Shown one piece after another: positions 39,766 to 48,768 of a DNA stretch of 64,000 nt; positions within the stretch are counted from its first letter, which is position 1; each line of letters opens with the position of its first letter. A program made the translations under genes and the position numbers. Origin of the DNA: Thermoanaerobaculales bacterium (GTDB taxonomy: Bacteria > Acidobacteriota > Thermoanaerobaculia > Thermoanaerobaculales > Sulfomarinibacteraceae); assembly GCA_035358815.1 (NCBI GenBank), contig DAOPQC010000013.1, forward strand, positions 1-64,000. The letters are read 5' to 3'. The notes under the pieces are model-generated. The model saw only the letters and a program-made list of their open reading frames with translations, did no database searches and had not been told where the DNA came from.

Positions 39766-40329
39766 TCACGGACTGACACAGAAGAAGTTGAAGGCGATGT
39801 TGACCGGCACCGTGCTCACCGCCTTGCCGGACACTGTGCGGCCGAACATCTGCAGCCGCAGCGTCTGGCGGATGTTGTTGTGGCCGGTCTCCGGATCGAA
39901 GCCGCCGTTCTCGGGAAGCAGGTTCGACAGCGGCAGCTCGAGGAAGTACTCGGCCGGGTAGACGCGCCAGTTCTCGAGCTCGGTCTCACCGTCGGCCGGC
40001 ACGAAGATCCCCTGGTCGACCACCCACTCCGGCGACGCGGTGGTGCCGCCGTCCGACCGGGAGGGGGTGATCACCCAGCGGGTGATGTTGACGTCGTTGT
40101 TGGTGCCCAGGACCGTGCCCGGCGCCTTCGGGTTGGAGATCACCGTCATCTCCGCGATCGTGACGTCGACCCCGGCGGCGCCGCAGATGTCGATCTCCGG
40201 GTTGTACAACGTGACGTCCACCGTCAGCACCACGGCGGCCTCGGTGTCGTCGAGGGTCGAGTTGCCGCCGCACGAGGCCGCCAGCAGGGCCAGGGCCGCG
40301 AGGATGCAGAACTGGGGAATGCGCTTCAT
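39766..40329 (-). CDS. Lipoprotein of unknown function in the pil operon
   Basis: 187 residues with a clear lipobox (LALLAASCGG, Cys about 20). The mature part is a beta-rich domain containing VVLTVDVTLYNPEIDICGAA and LRLQMFGRTVSGKAVSTVPV. I do not recognise a family. It starts 11 bases after the pilQ stop and is followed at 20 bases by the IPT lipoprotein gene, so all are likely on one transcript. It could be a pilotin-like or secretin-associated lipoprotein, purely from position. Confidence 0.8.
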   Translation of the reverse strand: MKRIPQFCILAALALLAASCGGNSTLDDTEAAVVLTVDVTLYNPEIDICGAAGVDVTIAEMTVISNPKAPGTVLGTNNDVNITRWVITPSRSDGGTTASPEWVVDQGIFVPADGETELENWRVYPAEYFLELPLSNLLPENGGFDPETGHNNIRQTLRLQMFGRTVSGKAVSTVPVNIAFNFFCVSP

Positions 40330-40340
40330 TTCATCCTCCC

Positions 40341-42713
40341 CTAGTACTTCACGATCCGCGGGGTGATGAAGATCAAGAGCTCGTCATGACGGTTGGTCGA
40401 GGTCTTGTTCTTGAACATCCACCCGAGCACCGGGATCTGGGACAGCCCTGGCACCCCGTTGACGGAGTCCTGGTTGTTGATCTGGTAGATGCCGGCGATC
40501 ACCGTGGTCCCGCCGTCGCGGACCATCAGCTGGGTGGTCGCGTCGCGGGTGAAGATCGGGACGTTGTTCCCGCCGGTGATGTTGGCGCCCGGCGCCGGCT
40601 CCTGCTTCTTGATGTCGATGTCGAGGTTGACCGTGCCCTCGGCGGTGATCTGCGGCGTCACCTCGAGCTTGAGGGTCGCGTCCACGTACTGCACCGTCAC
40701 CGTGTTGTTGGCGATGGTCTGCACCGGGAGCTGGTAGCCGGAGCGGATCGACGCCGTCTGCAGGTTCTGGGTGGTGACCCGCGGCGTCGAGACGATCTTG
40801 ATCAGCCCGTCGTTCTCGGCCGCCGTGAGCTGGAAGTCGAGGTTGAAGGTGTCGAGGATGTCGGCGAAGGCGAAGCCCAGCGTGCCGTTGGGGACGATGC
40901 CCAGGTCGACTCGGCCGGCGCTCTCGATGGAGTTCGGGAACTCGAGGCCGGTGTCGTTGCCGTGCTCGGCGTCCATCACCGAGGAGAAGCCCCAGTTCAC
41001 GCCGAGCGCGCGCCCGAACTCGCGGGTCGTCTCGACGATGCGGCCCTCGATCACCACCTGGGGGGTCGGCTGGTCGAGGGTCTCGATCAGCCTCAGGATG
41101 CCCTCGACGCGGTCGACCACGTCGCGGATGATGAGCTTGTTGGTGCGCTCGTCGACGACCACCGAGCCGCGGTCGGAGACCAGGTAGGACTCGGTGGTGA
41201 GCAGCTCCGCCACCTGGTCCGCCTTCGCGTAGGACAGCGGCTTGACCACGGTCTTGAGCGGCCTGGCCAGCTCCTGCTCGCGCTCGAACGCCGCGCGCGC
41301 CGACTTCTCCGCTGCCAGCTTGGAGATCGGCGCCACCCGCAGGACGTTGTTCTCGAGCACGTAGTCGAGGCCGTTGATGCGCAGGATCAGGTCGAGGGCC
41401 TGGTCCCACGGCACGTCGCGCAGCTCGACCGTCACCGACCCGGAGACGCCCGGGTCGAGCACGATGTTGAGCTGGGTCAGGGCGGAGAAGGTGCGCAGGA
41501 CGTCCTTGATGTCCGCGTCCTTGAGGGTGAGCGTGATCGGCTCGCCCGTGAACTGGACCTCCTGGGTCGAGACCTCGGTCGGCTGGAAGTCCTCCTCGGA
41601 CAGGGTCTGGGCGTCGAGGACCTGCGCCGCCGGGGCGCGCTCGATCAGCTGCTTGGGATCGGCCACGAACGGGCTGCGCGCGGCCGGCGCGCTGGCGGGG
41701 CGCTCGGCCGCCACGGCGGCCTCGGCCGGCCGCTGCGGCTCGGGCGGCAGCTCGAACAGGGCCGACTCCACCGCGCCGCTGTCCCTGGCGGCTGCCTGTG
41801 CCACCTGCGAGCGCTCGACATCGATCGATCCCGAGGCGTCGGCGATGGCCGTGCCCGGCCCGCTGCCGGCGGCCACCGCGAGCACCGCGCCGCCGTCCGT
41901 CACGTCGAACCGGAAGTCGGCCGGGCTCTTGAGGTCGACCACCACCCGGGTGATCGGCTCGGGCTCGGCCCGGAACTGCGCCACCCGGACCTGGCTGACC
42001 AGGCCCGAGTTGACCGCGAACAGGTGGCGGCGCTCGAGATTGACCACGCCGTTGAGGTCGACCACGACCCGCGGCGGGTTGTCGAGGGTGAAGGGCTGGC
42101 CCTGGAGGGCCGCGTCGCCGCGCAGCTCGACCACGACGCCCTCCCCGGAGCGCACCGGGACCACCGAGTGGAGGCTGCGGGTCGACGCCGCAGCGGGCTG
42201 CGGGCCGGCGACGGCGGTCACCGTCGGCAGCCGCCGCACCAGGTCGTCGGCAGGCGGCGCCTCGGCCGGCGCCTGCTCGACCGCGGCGCGCGCCTCGGCG
42301 GGGCGGGTGGCCAGCGTCGAGAAGCGGAGCTCGAGGCCCGACGCGACCGGGGCCATCTCCATCTCCGCGGGCTCGGCGAGCCACACGGTCAGGCGGGTCA
42401 CCCGCTTGCCGAACTCCTCGACGTCGCTCAGCTCCGCGCGCTCGATGCCGAGGCCGGGCGCACTGAGGCGCGCTGCATCCTGACTCCAGCTCGCCGCCGG
42501 CATCTCGACGATCCAGACCCCGGGCTGCGGCGAGTAGTGGACGGTGTCGAGCTCGCCGGTCGCGTCGAGGTGGATCAGGGCGCCTCGCTCGGCGGCCTCC
42601 GCTGTCAGCCCGCGGATGACGGTGACGGGATCCGCTGCCCAGGCCGGCAGGCCAGGTCCCAGCAGCACACAGATCGCCATGACCACCGGGATGCGGACGT
42701 TCTTGATCATCAT
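40341..42713 (-). CDS. pilQ: Type IV pilus secretin PilQ
   Basis: About 790 residues. A signal peptide (MMIKNVRIPVVMAICVLLG) precedes N-terminal AMIN domains (about 190-290), which bind peptidoglycan. The STN/N0 segment includes TLKDADIKDVLRTFSALTQL, and the N1 part has VVDERTNKLIIRDVVDRVEG. The secretin domain contains VVIEGRIVETTREFGRALGV and ends with TVIAGIYQINNQ and LGWMFKNKTS. It forms the outer-membrane pore for the pilus. ATG 42713 follows a GGGGGAT site; ATG 42731 would add six residues. Confidence 0.96.
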   Translation of the reverse strand: MMIKNVRIPVVMAICVLLGPGLPAWAADPVTVIRGLTAEAAERGALIHLDATGELDTVHYSPQPGVWIVEMPAASWSQDAARLSAPGLGIERAELSDVEEFGKRVTRLTVWLAEPAEMEMAPVASGLELRFSTLATRPAEARAAVEQAPAEAPPADDLVRRLPTVTAVAGPQPAAASTRSLHSVVPVRSGEGVVVELRGDAALQGQPFTLDNPPRVVVDLNGVVNLERRHLFAVNSGLVSQVRVAQFRAEPEPITRVVVDLKSPADFRFDVTDGGAVLAVAAGSGPGTAIADASGSIDVERSQVAQAAARDSGAVESALFELPPEPQRPAEAAVAAERPASAPAARSPFVADPKQLIERAPAAQVLDAQTLSEEDFQPTEVSTQEVQFTGEPITLTLKDADIKDVLRTFSALTQLNIVLDPGVSGSVTVELRDVPWDQALDLILRINGLDYVLENNVLRVAPISKLAAEKSARAAFEREQELARPLKTVVKPLSYAKADQVAELLTTESYLVSDRGSVVVDERTNKLIIRDVVDRVEGILRLIETLDQPTPQVVIEGRIVETTREFGRALGVNWGFSSVMDAEHGNDTGLEFPNSIESAGRVDLGIVPNGTLGFAFADILDTFNLDFQLTAAENDGLIKIVSTPRVTTQNLQTASIRSGYQLPVQTIANNTVTVQYVDATLKLEVTPQITAEGTVNLDIDIKKQEPAPGANITGGNNVPIFTRDATTQLMVRDGGTTVIAGIYQINNQDSVNGVPGLSQIPVLGWMFKNKTSTNRHDELLIFITPRIVKY

Positions 42714-42744
42714 GCGATCCCCCAGTTTCATCAGTCCCTATCCG

Positions 42745-43269
42745 CTATTTCACGAGCTCTTTCACGACCTCTTCGTAAGGCCGGATCTGCTTCGGGTCGT
42801 TCACCTGTCGCTCGAAAATCACTCGGTCGGGCAGGATCTCGCGGACCTGGCCGTCGTACAGCTTGGTGCCAGGGCGGATGATGTAGGAGAGGTTGTCGCG
42901 CCCCTGAGCGAAGGCCAGAATGCCTTCCGGAGTCTTGATGATGCCCTCGATCCGGAGCTCGTCGACCAGCATCCCGGGCAGCCCCGGGGGCCGCACCTTG
43001 ACCACGCCCGCCTCGGCTTCCTCGAAGCCGATCAGGAGCGAGCGGAACGGGTCGCGGCGGCCGGCCGGGTCGTAGCTGAAGAGCTCGCCTTCGAGCGATT
43101 CCTGGTCGCCGCGGAGGATGTCCTCGATCCCGGACACGTCGACGTCCTCGGCCTCGAGATCGAACGCGTCTTCCTCCGCGGCCGGCTCCGCCTCCTGTGC
43201 CGGCAGCAAAGCCGGCACCGCGAGGGCCAGCGCGACCACACCGCACAGGATCAACCACCGGGATTTCAT
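42745..43269 (-). CDS. pilP: Pilus assembly lipoprotein-type protein PilP
   Basis: 174 residues. Signal-like N-terminus (KSRWLILCGVVALALAVPAL), an acidic linker, then the PilP beta domain. Typical elements are FSYDPAGRRDPFRSLL, LRIEGIIKTPEGILAFAQG and RPGTKLYDGQVREILPDRVI. No lipobox Cys is visible at the usual place, so it may not be lipidated. The ATG overlaps the pilO stop (ATGA). It links the PilNO inner-membrane complex to PilQ. Confidence 0.93.
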   Translation of the reverse strand: MKSRWLILCGVVALALAVPALLPAQEAEPAAEEDAFDLEAEDVDVSGIEDILRGDQESLEGELFSYDPAGRRDPFRSLLIGFEEAEAGVVKVRPPGLPGMLVDELRIEGIIKTPEGILAFAQGRDNLSYIIRPGTKLYDGQVREILPDRVIFERQVNDPKQIRPYEEVVKELVK

Positions 43270-43835
43270 TGCGCCGGTCCTTCCTTGTAGATGAAGGTCT
43301 TCTGGACGAAGTTGGCGTGAATCGAGTACTTCTCTCCGCCCTGCGCGATCGGCGAGATGTCGAGGTCGTCGACGTTGATGATCCGCTGGAAGCGGCTCAG
43401 CCGATCGAACAGCAGGCCCAGCTCGTGGTACGTCCCGTCGACCTCGACCCGGATCGGCCACTCCTGGTAGAAGTCCTGGTCCACGTACTCGCCGGGCACG
43501 AAGCTGGTCAGGCGGAAGCGCCCGCGCTCGGTGAGCTGCTTGAGCCGCTTGATCAACGCCGGGGTCTCCCGCTTGGTCGGCAGGATCTTGCGCAGCCGGT
43601 CGAGGTCGAGCTCGAGGTTCTTGATGTCCTCCTCGAGCTTCGGCAGGTCGGCCTTGGCCGCAAGCCCCTTCTCGATCTCGCGCTGCAGCTCGTCGATCGT
43701 GACGGTGCGCTTCTCGATCTCGACCTGCATGTCCTTGAAGACGTACATCTGCAGGACGACAAAGAGCGCGATGCCGAGGACCGCGCCGACGATGACCGCC
43801 ACGTACCATGGTTTGTCATTCAGATCGATGGCCAC
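43266..43835 (-). CDS. pilO: Type IV pilus inner-membrane protein PilO
   Basis: 189 residues: one N-terminal membrane helix (WYVAVIVGAVLGIALFVVLQ), a coiled-coil stretch (about 40-85), then the ferredoxin-like PilO domain. The domain contains FYQEWPIRVEVDGTYHELGL and IINVDDLDISPI. It heterodimerises with PilN in the alignment subcomplex. The gene sits between pilN and pilP in canonical order, with an ATGA overlap to pilP. Confidence 0.94.
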   Translation of the reverse strand: MAIDLNDKPWYVAVIVGAVLGIALFVVLQMYVFKDMQVEIEKRTVTIDELQREIEKGLAAKADLPKLEEDIKNLELDLDRLRKILPTKRETPALIKRLKQLTERGRFRLTSFVPGEYVDQDFYQEWPIRVEVDGTYHELGLLFDRLSRFQRIINVDDLDISPIAQGGEKYSIHANFVQKTFIYKEGPAQ

Positions 43836-43856
43836 GGCTCTGCCCCTCCGTCTCCA

Positions 43857-44459
43857 TCAGGTCCCGGAAGCTTCGTCCTCGCCGGACAGCTCCGGCGGGG
43901 CGTACGTGAACGTGCAGTCGAGGACGAAGCTGAAGGAGTCCTCCTTCCCCCGCGCCATCCTCTTGAGCGTCGGCTCCTGGAAGAAGGGAGACGAGTCGAG
44001 ATTCGAGATGTAGTTCGCAACCGCGGTCTCGTCCATGGCGACGCCGCTGATGGTGAGGCTGCTGCCCCTCATGGTCATCCTGGTCAGCCACACCAGGTCG
44101 GGCAGCGCCCGTGAGACCTCGTCCATGATCCGCACCGGGCCCCGCTGGTTCTGCTTCAGGTTGTTGATCACGCTGATCTTGTGGCGGAGCTGGTCGCGCT
44201 TGGCCTCGAGCTCCTGGACCTTCTGGATGTACGGCTGCAGCTCGTCGCGCTCGGTCCGCTTCGCCCGCTCCACCTCGCGCAGGTGATCGCGCTCGTTCTT
44301 CAGCAGAAGCCACCGCGTGCCGATCCCCAAAAGGGCGATCCCCAACACCGCCAGCAGCAGGATGTCGCCCTGGCGGGCGCCGAGCGAAAGCTCGGGCCGC
44401 GGACCCTTGGGCCCCTTGACGCGTGCCGGCGCTTCCGCGACGAGGTTGATCTTGATCAT
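43857..44459 (-). CDS. pilN: Type IV pilus inner-membrane protein PilN
   Basis: 200 residues beginning MIKINLV, the cytoplasmic tail that docks on PilM. One membrane helix (about 30-52), a coiled coil and a periplasmic Fimbrial_PilN domain (about 100-185: ALPDLVWLTRMTMRGSSLTI, VANYISNLDSSPFF) follow. The gene starts four bases after the pilM stop. Confidence 0.94.
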   Translation of the reverse strand: MIKINLVAEAPARVKGPKGPRPELSLGARQGDILLLAVLGIALLGIGTRWLLLKNERDHLREVERAKRTERDELQPYIQKVQELEAKRDQLRHKISVINNLKQNQRGPVRIMDEVSRALPDLVWLTRMTMRGSSLTISGVAMDETAVANYISNLDSSPFFQEPTLKRMARGKEDSFSFVLDCTFTYAPPELSGEDEASGT

Positions 44460-44463
44460 CGCG

Positions 44464-45510
44464 TTAATCTCCGACCGTTCGCACGGCGAGGCCCACCGCC
44501 ACCGACATGGCCGGGGCGTGCCGGTTGATCCACTCCGGATCGAAGTCCGATTCGCTGTAGCGGATGTTGCGGAACGGGTTCATGACCTCGACGTCGACCT
44601 GGAACCGGTCCTTGAGGATGGTGTCGAGGTTGAGCACCAGGGAGCCGCCGCCGGCCAGCACCACCCGGTCGAGTCGGTCCACCGAGGAGGTCGCCACGAA
44701 GAAGTCGAAGGTCTTCTGGAGCTCGGCAGCCAGGTCCTCGGAGACGCTGTTGAGCACCCCCATGACCTGCTGCAGGGAGTGCTCCCCGACCTGCTCTCCG
44801 AGCTTGAGCCGCTCCGCCTCCTCGCGGGGCAGGTTCAGCTCCCGCTGGATCGCCTCGGTGTACTGATTGCCTCCGAACGCGACGTCGCGCCAGAAGATCG
44901 ACGTGCCGTTGTGGAGGACGTTGATGTTCATCACCGAGGCGCCGATGTTGACCAGGCCGATCGTCCCCTCGCCCGGCGCGTAGTTCGTCTCGAAGGCGTT
45001 CTGGAGCGCGAACACGTCGACGTCGACCAGCACCGGCTCCTTGCCCGCCTGCACGATCACCGAGGTGTAGTCGGCGATCCGGTCCTTCTTCACGGCCACC
45101 AGCAGCACGTCCATGGTGTCGCCGGACGACTCGAGCACCACGTAGTCGAGGTTGACGTCGTTGATGTCGAACGGGATGTACTGCTCGGCCTCCCACTGGA
45201 TGGACTCGGTCAGCTCGGCCTCGGTCATGGCCGGCAGCTGGATCTTCTTGATGATCACCGAGTGGCCCGACAGCGAGCCGCCGAAGTTGGGGTTGCGGAT
45301 GCTGTTGTCGGCGATCAGCCGGGACAGCGCCTCCACCACCAGCGAGGAGTCCATGATCGCGCCGTCGACAATCGCCTCGGGCGAGAGGTTGGCGATCGCC
45401 GCATGAACGAGCTGGTACTCGCCGTTTTTGAGCGGCTTGAGTTCCACGATCTTGATGGAAGACGAGCCGACATCGCAGCCGACAACCTGCTTCTTTCTTT
45501 TACCAAACAC
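44464..45510 (-). CDS. pilM: Type IV pilus actin-like ATPase PilM
   Basis: 348 residues of the FtsA/PilM actin-like fold. The phosphate-1 motif is GCDVGSSSIKIVEL. IQWEAEQYIPFDINDVNLDY is a PilM hallmark, IGLVNIGASVMNINVL is the phosphate-2 region, and VVLAGGGSLVLNLD is the adenosine motif. It starts at GTG 45510 with an AAGGTGG site upstream. First gene of pilMNOPQ plus two lipoproteins; a TTGACA promoter lies about 60 bases upstream. Confidence 0.95.
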   Translation of the reverse strand: MFGKRKKQVVGCDVGSSSIKIVELKPLKNGEYQLVHAAIANLSPEAIVDGAIMDSSLVVEALSRLIADNSIRNPNFGGSLSGHSVIIKKIQLPAMTEAELTESIQWEAEQYIPFDINDVNLDYVVLESSGDTMDVLLVAVKKDRIADYTSVIVQAGKEPVLVDVDVFALQNAFETNYAPGEGTIGLVNIGASVMNINVLHNGTSIFWRDVAFGGNQYTEAIQRELNLPREEAERLKLGEQVGEHSLQQVMGVLNSVSEDLAAELQKTFDFFVATSSVDRLDRVVLAGGGSLVLNLDTILKDRFQVDVEVMNPFRNIRYSESDFDPEWINRHAPAMSVAVGLAVRTVGD

Positions 45511-45569
45511 GGTTGTCCACCTTCGCGTCGAAAGTTTGTCCGAGGTTGTTCATGTCCCCTCTAGCTAGC

Positions 45570-45598
45570 AGGCTAGCAAAGGGCAAATGTACTGTCAA
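45570..45598 (-). promoter_or_regulatory. Predicted promoter of the pil operon
   Basis: The minus strand has TTGACA (45598-45593), a 17-base spacer, then TAGCCT (45575-45570). A TGATAGCTATCA palindrome lies just upstream at about 45614-45627 and could be an operator. The 406-base gap 45511-45916 is AT-richer than the rest and has no gene. Confidence 0.5.
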
Positions 45599-45847
45599 GA
45601 ACAAGCGAAACAGCATGATAGCTATCACAAAATCACCTTGGCACCTTCAATCGTCCCGCGAGGGTCGCAAATTGATACAGCGAAGGGTGGGCAATTCCTG
45701 CACCACGAGGGCAGTGCAAAACTGCTCGGTTTTCGAGCAACCTCCGATGGAAATCCGAGGCAATTTCGTGAGCTATTCCGGCGCCACCAACAGCGACATT
45801 CAGGTGATGAAGATCAACCGATTGCGGGGCAATCCCCGGCCCCGCTC

Positions 45848-45876
45848 TTGAAATTCGCGGCGGCCTGTGGTAAAAA
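45848..45876 (+). promoter_or_regulatory. Predicted promoter of rpmB
   Basis: TTGAAA (45848-45853), a 17-base spacer and TAAAAA (45871-45876) lie about 40 bases ahead of rpmB. The -10 is only 4/6. Confidence 0.45.
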
Positions 45877-45879
45877 TCC

Positions 45880-45902
45880 CCGCCCCCAGTGTGTGGGGGC
45901 GG
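45880..45902 (+). promoter_or_regulatory. Hairpin in the rpmB leader next to the ribosome-binding site
   Basis: CCGCCCCCA and TGGGGGCGG form a perfect 9-bp stem with loop GTGTG, ending two bases before GAAGGAG, the rpmB ribosome-binding site. It could regulate L28 translation, or be a terminator for reads from the left strand. No regulator is identifiable. Confidence 0.55.
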
Positions 45903-45916
45903 TGAAGGAGCGAGAC

Positions 45917-46114
45917 ATGGCGCAGCGATGCGATATCTGCGGCAAGGGGCCGATGACCGGCAGCAACATCTCCCATGCTCACAACGTCACCAAGCGGCGC
46001 TGGTTGCCCAACCTGCAGCGGGTGCGTGCGATGGTCGACGGCCGTCCGAAGTACATCCGGGTGTGCACGCGCTGCCTGCGCTCGGGCAAGGTCGTCAAGG
46101 CCCCCCGCCTCTGA
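45917..46114 (+). CDS. rpmB: Ribosomal protein bL28
   Basis: 65 residues, MAQRCDICGKGPMTGSNISH at the start and RVCTRCLRSGKVVKAPRL at the end. It retains both Cys pairs of the zinc-binding form of L28. GAAGGAG lies six bases upstream of ATG 45917. It is monocistronic here (rpmG is not next to it), with a leader hairpin, and convergent with rel across a repeat element. Confidence 0.96.
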   Translation: MAQRCDICGKGPMTGSNISHAHNVTKRRWLPNLQRVRAMVDGRPKYIRVCTRCLRSGKVVKAPRL

Positions 46115-46199
46115 CCCCCGGGGCTCTGATCCACCACCGAACACCCCGATTCTCGAACCCAGCTCGACCCGACCGCGGTGGCGGCCGTTGAGCGCGTTA

Positions 46200-46540
46200 C
46201 GAACCCACCCCTGCCCGCTTCCGCGCCCGCCCCCCTTCGTTCCCGCTCCCGTTCCCGTTCCCCCCCGCTCGTTCGCCTCGTCCTCGAAGACGCTTCGCGC
46301 CGATTCTCTGAAGGTGCTCCCCGAGGGAGCCACCTTTGGCGATTTCTGGACTCCAGAACTTCTTCAGGAGGAACGTCGCCCCCGAAATCGCCAAAGATGG
46401 CACGCCCGCAGGACGCCCTCACCTCGTGCTCGCCTCGACCCGGGCGCGGATCCGGCGTCGTCCTGCGGCCGACGCCGTAACAAGAGCGGGCGGGGGGGAC
46501 TCTCCCTAGATACTATTCCCCAGATCCTAGATCCTGGCCG
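46200..46540 (+). repeat. Modular intergenic element, class B core (copy 4)
   Basis: CGCTTCCGCGCC words and GTTCCC hexamers lead to CTCGAAGACGCTTCGCGCC. The core at 46327-46403 has left arm AGCCACCTTTGGCGATTTCT and right arm CGAAATCGCCAAAGATGGCA, then GCCCGCAGGACGCC. The right edge has heptads on the opposite strand (46501-46540: GGATCTA-GGATCTG-GGGAATA read from the right). It fills the convergent rpmB-rel gap. Confidence 0.9.
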
Positions 46541-46550
46541 GGCGGGGGCG

Positions 46551-48731
46551 TCAGCCCGCCTGGCCCCTGCGCTCGACCTGCAGCATTCCGGACAGGGACT
46601 GCAGGCGGTCGATGATGCGGGCGAGCTGGGGCGCGTCGCGGACCAGGATCGTCAGCGCCGCGACGCCGGTGTCGTTGTCCTCGGTGCGCAGCTGGCAGCT
46701 CAGGATGTCGCTCCCCTCCTCGGTGATGGTGTGCGAGATCGAGGCCAGCATGCCGCTGCGGTCGCGGAACACCATGTCGACGTTCACCCGCGATGGCGCC
46801 GCCGACCTCGATCCGGCGTTGGTCGCCCACCGCACCTCGATCTCGCGCTCCGGGTGGTAGAGCAGGTTCCTGACGTTCGGGCACGACCGGGAGTGCACCG
46901 CGACGCCCTTGCCGCGAGTGACGTAGCCGACGATCGGCTCGCCGGGCAGCGGGCTGCAGCACTTGGCCACGTAGACCAGGAAGTCGGCGTCGCCGGTCAC
47001 CTCGAGGACCTGCGAGTCGAGCGGGTGGGTCGGCTCCCGGACCTGCAGCGGGCTGCGCTGCTCGGCCGTCTCGGCCGCCGCCGGGGCAACCGCCGCCGAG
47101 ACGGTCGCGGCAGCGACCTTGCCAAACCCGATCGCCGCCAGCAGGTCCTCCTCGCTGGAGACGCCGTGCGAGGCGATCTCGCGCTTGATCTCGGCGCCGC
47201 CGGCGAGCTTCTTGAGGGAGGTCCCGGCCCTGCGGAGCTCTCGCTCGAGCAGCTTCCGCCCGACCTCCACCGCCCGCTCCTTCTCCTCGAGCTTGAGCCA
47301 CGCCCGGATCTTGCTGCGCGCGCGGGTGGTCACCACGATGCTCAGCCAGTCGTGGTGCGGCCGCTGCTGGGGCGAGGTGGTGATCTCGACGATGTCGCCG
47401 TTTCTAATCTCGGTCTTCAGCGGCACCCAGCGGCCGTTGATCCGGCCGCCGACGCACTTGTGCCCGACCTCGGTGTGGACCCGGTAGGCGAAGTCGAGGA
47501 TGGTCGCGCCGCGCGGAAAGGAGAAGACGTCGCCGCGCGGGGTGAAGCTGTAGACCTCGTCCGGGTAGAGGTCGACCTTGAGAGAGTCGATGAACTCCCG
47601 CGGCGAGGTGCCCTCGGAGTTGTCGAGCACGCCGCGCAGCCAGGCGAGCCGAGAGTCCTCGGCCGGCGCCTGTGACCCCTGCTCCTTGTAGCTCCAGTGC
47701 GCCGCGATCCCGAACTCGGCGATCTTGTGCATCTCCTCGGTCCGGATCTGAACCTCGAAGGGGTGGCCCTCGGGGCCGATCACCGAGGTGTGCAGGGACT
47801 GGTAGGCGTTGGGCTTGGGAATGGCGATGTGGTCCTTGATCCGGCCCGGGACCGGCGACCACTCCTGGTGGATCAGGCCGAGGGTTGCATAGCACTCGCC
47901 GACCGTCGAGACGATGATCCGGAAGGCGAGCACGTCGAAGACGTCCTCGACGTCGACCCGTTGCCGCTTGAGCTTCCCCCAGATCGAGTAGAGGTGCTTG
48001 ACGCGCCCCGAGATGGTGGCCTCGATGCCGTTCTTCGCGAGCAGCGCTGCGAGGTCCTCGCGGATCTTGGTGAACCACCGGTCGGCCGCCTTGGCGCGCT
48101 CCTCGACCTGCCGGGTCAGCGCCTTTGCCTCGTCCGGGTGGAGGTACTCGAAGCAGAGGTCCTCGAGCTCGAACTTGATGCTGCCGATGCCGAGCCGGTT
48201 GGCGATCGGCGCGTAGATGTCGAGGGTCTCCCTGGCGATCGCCAGCTGCCGTTCGCGCTTGAGGAAGCCCAGGGTGCGCATGTTGTGGAGGCGGTCCGCG
48301 AGCTTGATCAGGATCACCCGCGCGTCGTCGGTCGAGGCCAGCAGCAGCCGGCGGAAGTTCTCCGCCTCGGTGGCCTCGTGGCTGGAGAAGGAGCTCTCGA
48401 AGGTCGAGATCTTCGTCAGCGCCGCCACCAGCCGGGTGACCTCGGGCCCGAACTCCTCCGCGAGCTCGGTCGCGGTGGTTTGGGTGTCCTCCAGGATGTC
48501 GTGCAGCATGCCGGCCGCGATCGCCGTCTCGTCGAGCTCCATCTCGGCCAGGATCCAGGCCACCGTCAGCGGGTGCACGAGGTAGGACTCGCCCGACCGC
48601 CGCACCTGGCCCTGGTGGCGATTGGCGGCGAACACGTAGGCGTGGCGGAGCAGGTCCTCGTCGTAGTCCGGGAGGTAGCTCTCCACCCGGTAGAGGATGT
48701 CCTCGATGCGGATCCTGCCCGCCAACTCCAT
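46551..48731 (-). CDS. rel: Bifunctional (p)ppGpp synthetase/hydrolase Rel/SpoT
   Basis: 726 residues controlling the stringent response. Order: HD hydrolase domain (about 25-180, GMLHDILEDTQTT and KLADRLHNMRTLGFL), then synthetase domain (about 230-350, KHLYSIWGKLKRQRVDVEDV, RIKDHIAIPKPNAYQSLHTS). The TGS domain (about 385-450, YSFTPRGDVFSFPRGATILD), a zinc-finger-like segment (AKCCSPLPGEPIVGYVTRGK) and a C-terminal ACT domain follow. Both catalytic motif sets are complete, so it is probably bifunctional. Confidence 0.96.
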   Translation of the reverse strand: MELAGRIRIEDILYRVESYLPDYDEDLLRHAYVFAANRHQGQVRRSGESYLVHPLTVAWILAEMELDETAIAAGMLHDILEDTQTTATELAEEFGPEVTRLVAALTKISTFESSFSSHEATEAENFRRLLLASTDDARVILIKLADRLHNMRTLGFLKRERQLAIARETLDIYAPIANRLGIGSIKFELEDLCFEYLHPDEAKALTRQVEERAKAADRWFTKIREDLAALLAKNGIEATISGRVKHLYSIWGKLKRQRVDVEDVFDVLAFRIIVSTVGECYATLGLIHQEWSPVPGRIKDHIAIPKPNAYQSLHTSVIGPEGHPFEVQIRTEEMHKIAEFGIAAHWSYKEQGSQAPAEDSRLAWLRGVLDNSEGTSPREFIDSLKVDLYPDEVYSFTPRGDVFSFPRGATILDFAYRVHTEVGHKCVGGRINGRWVPLKTEIRNGDIVEITTSPQQRPHHDWLSIVVTTRARSKIRAWLKLEEKERAVEVGRKLLERELRRAGTSLKKLAGGAEIKREIASHGVSSEEDLLAAIGFGKVAAATVSAAVAPAAAETAEQRSPLQVREPTHPLDSQVLEVTGDADFLVYVAKCCSPLPGEPIVGYVTRGKGVAVHSRSCPNVRNLLYHPEREIEVRWATNAGSRSAAPSRVNVDMVFRDRSGMLASISHTITEEGSDILSCQLRTEDNDTGVAALTILVRDAPQLARIIDRLQSLSGMLQVERRGQAG

Positions 48732-48768
48732 CTATTCATTGTATCGAGGGGGTCAAGGACGGGGGGGA

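Noticed and set aside
40386..42881. 831-codon open frame on the plus strand
   Set aside because: Antisense shadow of pilQ; the minus-strand frame matches the secretin family.
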